A DNA stretch of 48,723 nucleotides from the NCBI GenBank assembly GCA_031552735.1, contig JAVBMF010000064.1, positions 1-48,723 of the forward strand, in the 5' to 3' direction. Position 1 is the stretch's first letter. The number at the start of each line of letters is the position of its first letter. Below, in pieces: positions 45,180-48,723 of the stretch. The position numbers and the translations under genes are program-made. The notes under the pieces were generated by a model. That model did no database searches. It was not told the DNA's origin and saw nothing but the letters and a program-made list of their open reading frames with translations. This DNA is from JAVBUY01 sp031552735 (lineage in GTDB: Bacteria; Bacillota; Clostridia; Christensenellales; Aristaeellaceae).

Positions 45180-48100
45180 CTACGATACAAACGTATCAAA
45201 CAGCGCGCGTATTTCCTCCTGCGTATACGAGCCGGGCAGTTTTTCCCCAGCGGTAATCATCGCGTCAAACAGCGCGCGCTTGCGCTCGCCCAGGCGCACC
45301 ACTTGCTCCTCCATGCTGGCATGCGTGATTAGCCGCACCACCTGCACTTCGCGCGTCTGCCCAATGCGATGCGCGCGGTCGGTCGCCTGATCCTCGGCGG
45401 CGGGGTTCCACCATGGGTCATAGTGAATCACCGTATCCGCGCCGGTCAGGTTCAGCCCCGCGCCGCCGGCGCGCAGCGAAATCAAGAACACATCGCCTTC
45501 CCCCGCGTTAAACCGGCGCACGAGCTGCATACGCTGCTTGTTGGGCGTGTCGCCGTCCAGATACAGGCAGCGTATGCCCTGCGCTTCCATGCGTCGCTGC
45601 AAGATCGCCAGCATGCCGGTAAACTGCGAGAACACCAGCGCCCTATGCCCGGCTTCCAGCGCGCTGGGCAGGATGTCCATCAGCAGGTCCAGCTTCCCGC
45701 TGGAACCGGAGTAATCGGGGATGCACAAAGATGGATGACAACAAATCAGCCGCATCTGTGTGATGGCCGCCAGCACTTCCATCTGTCCGCGCTGGAATCC
45801 TTTTTGCCCCAGCACATCGTCCACATGCCGCTTAATGCGCAGCAACGCCGCCTGATACACGCGCTGCTGCTCGGGCGTCATGTCGGCAAACAGCCGCATT
45901 TCCAGCTTCTCGGGCAGGTCTGCCAGCACGTCTTTTTTAAGCCTGCGCATCAAAAACGGCCTTAGCCGCGCACGCAGTCCCTCGACCGAGCGGCCCTCGC
46001 CATAGCGGTGCATGAATCCCGCCAGGCTGCCCAGATATCCCGGCAGCACGAAATCGACGATGGACCACAGCTCACCCGGATGGTTTTCCATCGGCGTGCC
46101 GGTCAGCGCAAAGCGTGCGTCAGCGCGGATGCGCCGCGCGGCCTGCGCACTCACCGACACCGCGTTTTTGATGTACTGCGCTTCGTCCAGAATGGCCACG
46201 CCGAAAGCGATGCGCTCGATTTGTCCGATATCACGCCGAAGCAGCGGGTAGGAGGTAATCAGCACATCTACGTCGCCCGCCCGCCGAATCGCATCGATGT
46301 GCGTTTCGCGCACGGCTTGCGCACCCTCCAGCACCGCGACGGTCAGTTCCGGCGCGTACTGCGCCAACTCGGCTTGCCAATTGTACAGCAGCGAGGATGG
46401 CGCGACAATCAGCGCCGGGGCGGTCTGCCCGCCACGCTTGCGCCACAGCAGCAGCGCGATGGTTTGCAGCGTCTTGCCCAGCCCCATGTCATCCGCAAGA
46501 ATGCCGCCCATACGCAACTTGGTCAGTGATGCCATCCACGCAAATCCACGCACCTGATAAGGCCGAAGCACCGCGTCTAGTGGCGCCGGGCAGGTATCTT
46601 CCTGCCCAGACAGCGCATCAACAACCTGACGCACCTCGGCATCCACCGTCACCGGCAACTCGGCCTGCGCCAGCAGCGTCGCCAGATATCCCGCGCGATA
46701 CGTTTCCATTGCTACGCTGGCACCGACAGCCGAGGCTGCTTCTTCGTCACTGACCGCATCGGCCAGCGCCTCCCATGGCGCCATGGCTGACAGGTCCAGC
46801 ATGCGCCCGTCTCGCAGTTGAAAATAGCGTTTGTTAGCACGCAGCGCCTGCAAAATCGGCATCAGTTCATCCACCTGCGCGTCGCCGTCCATCATGTCCA
46901 GCAGCAACCTGCCGTCGGACATGCGCAGTGTGCCATGCAGCGACGGTCGGTGCGGGGTCATGCGGCGAAATGCTTCGGAGCAATGCACTTCTGCCGCGGA
47001 CATCAACCGAGCAATGCCCTGTGAGAAAAATGCGTACAGCGCATCGCTTTCGGTCAGATAGGCGCGTGCCTTGCGCACACGGAATCCCTCAGCGGCCAGG
47101 ATATTGAGCACCGCCTGCTCCCCTGCCGCGTCACGCATCATCCACAGCCCGTTCTGCTGTGGCGCCAACTCGCTCTGCGGCGCAAAGGGATCAATGTGCT
47201 GCTGCCCATAGGCGAACACAACACGCGCCGCGATGCCGCGGCCTTCTTGATCCAAATATACCTGCGCGGTCAGTGGCTGGCGCACGATGCGTTGTGCCAG
47301 CACGCCATCAATCTCAACCTCGCCGATCAGTTCCAGTCGCGGCAACACGTCCGACAACAGCCGTTCTGTGCGCGGCGCGTCAAAGCGGAAGTCGGCGCGT
47401 CCCATGCGCGCGTGCGCCAGCAACATGCGTGCTATTTTGCGCTGTCGCTTGGGCAAACGCAGCAATTCGCCCCCGCACACCACAAATTCACAATCATCGG
47501 TCAGCGCGCAGCTTTCCGGCGGGCATTCCATCAGCACGTGTGCGCCTTGACCGCTTGCGCGCACCACAGTACGCACAGGCAGCGGCGCATACCATGCCTG
47601 GCGGATGCTGAGATCTCTGCGGCCAATCTGCAAACGAAACGGTCTTGCCATCAGCAGGCGCAGCACCCGCGCGGCGGTCAGTGGCGGCAGTTCCATCGTC
47701 TTTCCGTGCTCCAGGGTCTTTCCGGCGCTCAGTTGCGCCTCGTCCAGCGCCATCAGTGTGCCCAGCAGCATCCGGTCCATCCGCGAGAACATCATCCATT
47801 CCGGCTCCAGCGTAAACCCCTTGCCAAACGTCACCGGCCGCCGTTGCGTGACATCGCGCACAAACTGCCGGATGTCCCGCACCACATACAGCCGATCCTC
47901 ACCAACGCGCAACGCGATGCGCAGGCGCTGCTCCTCGCTGTCTGGCGCGCACAATATGTGCACATCCAGCCTCAGTGCCGATTCCAGCGGCATCTTGGGC
48001 TCCAGTGCGTCTAGCAGCGCCTCGCCTGCATCCATGGCCTCGTGTCGCTGCTCCTGCACCTCGACATTTTCTCGGTGCGCTTCCAGCAGCGCTGCCACCA

Positions 48101-48320
48101 CATGTCGGCAGGGACGCTGGGTTTCCACAAACGCCGAGCAATTGCAGCGTCCGCTCCAGCGATCGCCTCCGCCAAGCACCACGGTGCGTTTAGGCTGCGC
48201 ATCTACCACAAAACAGCGTGCATCGTCCGCCGACTCCGCCTCATGGGCGGCGCCCTCGTGATACAGCGCCTGCCCGGCGGTAAACTCCTCGGGCATGGCC
48301 AAGCGTTTCAGTTGTTGCAT
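45180..48320 (-). CDS. SWIM zinc-finger + SNF2-type ATPase/helicase
   Basis: A large (1046-residue) Swi2/Snf2-family ATPase. An N-terminal SWIM zinc finger has CxC(n)CxH at Cys59, Cys61, Cys71, His73. Then comes a long Bacillota-type SNF2 N-terminal region, then the two-lobed motor: DDMGLGKTLQTIALL (Walker A), DEAQYIKN (DExx), LTGTPMENHPGELWS, and motifs V/VI GGAGLNLTGADTVIHYDPWW and DQATDRAHRIGQ. Such bacterial proteins (HepA/RapA-related) may remodel nucleoprotein complexes. I start at ATG 48320; the frame extends to 48674 across a palindromic repeat and the 5S gene, and those residues should not be counted. The ribosome site is weak. It heads the operon ending at rsmG. Confidence 0.88.
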   Translation of the reverse strand: MQQLKRLAMPEEFTAGQALYHEGAAHEAESADDARCFVVDAQPKRTVVLGGGDRWSGRCNCSAFVETQRPCRHVVAALLEAHRENVEVQEQRHEAMDAGEALLDALEPKMPLESALRLDVHILCAPDSEEQRLRIALRVGEDRLYVVRDIRQFVRDVTQRRPVTFGKGFTLEPEWMMFSRMDRMLLGTLMALDEAQLSAGKTLEHGKTMELPPLTAARVLRLLMARPFRLQIGRRDLSIRQAWYAPLPVRTVVRASGQGAHVLMECPPESCALTDDCEFVVCGGELLRLPKRQRKIARMLLAHARMGRADFRFDAPRTERLLSDVLPRLELIGEVEIDGVLAQRIVRQPLTAQVYLDQEGRGIAARVVFAYGQQHIDPFAPQSELAPQQNGLWMMRDAAGEQAVLNILAAEGFRVRKARAYLTESDALYAFFSQGIARLMSAAEVHCSEAFRRMTPHRPSLHGTLRMSDGRLLLDMMDGDAQVDELMPILQALRANKRYFQLRDGRMLDLSAMAPWEALADAVSDEEAASAVGASVAMETYRAGYLATLLAQAELPVTVDAEVRQVVDALSGQEDTCPAPLDAVLRPYQVRGFAWMASLTKLRMGGILADDMGLGKTLQTIALLLWRKRGGQTAPALIVAPSSLLYNWQAELAQYAPELTVAVLEGAQAVRETHIDAIRRAGDVDVLITSYPLLRRDIGQIERIAFGVAILDEAQYIKNAVSVSAQAARRIRADARFALTGTPMENHPGELWSIVDFVLPGYLGSLAGFMHRYGEGRSVEGLRARLRPFLMRRLKKDVLADLPEKLEMRLFADMTPEQQRVYQAALLRIKRHVDDVLGQKGFQRGQMEVLAAITQMRLICCHPSLCIPDYSGSSGKLDLLMDILPSALEAGHRALVFSQFTGMLAILQRRMEAQGIRCLYLDGDTPNKQRMQLVRRFNAGEGDVFLISLRAGGAGLNLTGADTVIHYDPWWNPAAEDQATDRAHRIGQTREVQVVRLITHASMEEQVVRLGERKRALFDAMITAGEKLPGSYTQEEIRALFDTFVS

Positions 48321-48359
48321 TTCTACGGTCAATGCTCGCACTCTTTCTATTCCCAATAG

Positions 48360-48521
48360 GGCAATACCGCACAAAGGAGTACCGCTGACATCACGGGAGA
48401 TTTTCGTGCTGCTCCAGAAGCCCGTAGGAAGCCGTAGCAGCGCTACAGCGACCGAAAGAGCAACACAGAGCAGCGCGGAAATATCCGCGAGGGCAGTGCG
48501 TACGATTTGTGCGGTGTTGCC
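48360..48521. repeat. 162-bp imperfect palindromic element, centre GTAGCAGCGCTAC
   Basis: The ends GGCAATACCGCACAAA (48360-48375) and TTTGTGCGGTGTTGCC (48506-48521) are inverted with 15 of 16 matching. Inner arms ATTTTCGTGCTGCTC and GAGCAGCGCGGAAAT also pair. The centre GTAGCAGCGCTAC (48434-48446) lies exactly at the midpoint. It contains no credible gene and lies between the 5S terminator and the SNF2 start. It shares size, centre and overall design with the element at 18908-19066. The flanks 48321-48359 and 48522-48567 show nothing else clear. Confidence 0.72.
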
Positions 48522-48567
48522 ATAGGTCAATTCGTTTATATTCTGTCCCCCGCATGTTTTTTCCTTC

Positions 48568-48624
48568 CTGATAAAAAAACTGCGCACAACAAACCCCGCT
48601 TCATACAAAGCGGGGTTGTTGTTT
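48568..48624 (-). terminator. Terminator after the 5S rRNA gene
   Basis: Minus strand CAACAACCCCGCTT and AAGCGGGGTTTGTTG form a long stem with loop TGTATG, then a T-run. It lies just beyond the 5S 3' end. Confidence 0.85.
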
Positions 48625-48628
48625 GGAA

Positions 48629-48723
48629 TCCGGCGGCGTTCTACTCTCCCGGGCCGTCTCCAGCCAAGTACCATCGACGCTGAAGGGCTTAACTACTGTG
48701 TTCGGAATGGGAACAGGTGGATC
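48629..48723 (-). rRNA. rrf: 5S ribosomal RNA, 3' part (cut by window end)
   Basis: On the minus strand the sequence has the standard 5S blocks CACCTGTTCCCATTCCGAAC, CAGTAGTTAAG, GATGGTACTTGG and GGGAGAGTAGAACGCCGCC. About 20 bases at the 5' end are missing because the window ends. The 3' limit near 48629 is approximate. It is followed by the terminator at 48568-48624. Confidence 0.95.

Noticed and set aside
48321..48674. N-terminal extension of the SNF2 gene
   Set aside because: It runs through the palindromic element, the 5S terminator and part of 5S rRNA; the family start is at about 48320.

Overview
The window is a GC-rich chromosomal segment from a Gram-positive, Clostridia-like member of the Bacillota. 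This placement rests on gene content: HPr kinase, Noc, RemB, DegV, a PadR/DUF1700/DUF4097 locus, a YesM/YesN two-component system beside a CUT1 sugar importer, and strong AGGAGG ribosome sites with consensus -35/-10 promoters. I cannot name a genus. There are 40 protein genes, all of chromosomal type; I see no phage, plasmid, transposase, CRISPR array or tRNA gene. Both ends are edges of rRNA operons on the minus strand. On the left lie a TTGACA-17-TATTCT promoter and a 16S leader running out of the window; on the right lies the 3' part of a 5S gene with its terminator. This suggests a contig bounded by rrn copies.

Layout. 0.3-5 kb (minus): phosphoglucomutase, then an ECF sigma factor / zinc-finger anti-sigma-DUF4349 / SIMPL operon. 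5-9 kb (plus): trkA-trkH potassium uptake and an RluA-type pseudouridine synthase, converging on an AlkX-like DNA glycosylase. 10-16.3 kb: a receiver-like protein with no phosphoacceptor aspartate and no output domain, divergent from a soluble 1197-residue hybrid histidine kinase; then a CNNM/CorC-type metal transporter preceded by a promoter and a strong hairpin terminator. 16.3-22.2 kb (minus): sensor kinase, sugar-binding protein, two permeases and response regulator, with no ATPase gene. 22.4-24.4 kb (plus): PadR, DUF1700, DUF4097. 24.4-33.3 kb (minus): remB-gyrB-gyrA, a TMEM175 channel, an EamA transporter, then a small secreted Cys-rich protein and a membrane pyrophosphatase. 33.5-39.7 kb: mnmG, a GlsB-like protein, hisC divergent from HAD-hprK-ROK kinase. 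39.8-48.3 kb (minus): GH25 lysozyme, degV-tadA, noc, and the operon SNF2-radC-ydcF-rsmG.

GyrBA, RemB, MnmG, RsmG and Noc are genes that usually lie near oriC in Bacillota, but dnaA, dnaN, recF, soj and spo0J are absent, so this looks like a rearranged origin-proximal block. The most unusual items are two approximately 160-bp symmetric palindromic elements with the same GTAGCAGCGCTAC centre, the terminated leader before the CNNM gene, the elaborate control region between the pseudo-receiver and the hybrid kinase, the anti-sigma/DUF4349 fusion, and the small secreted protein co-transcribed with the pyrophosphatase. I found no clear new defence or biosynthetic system.
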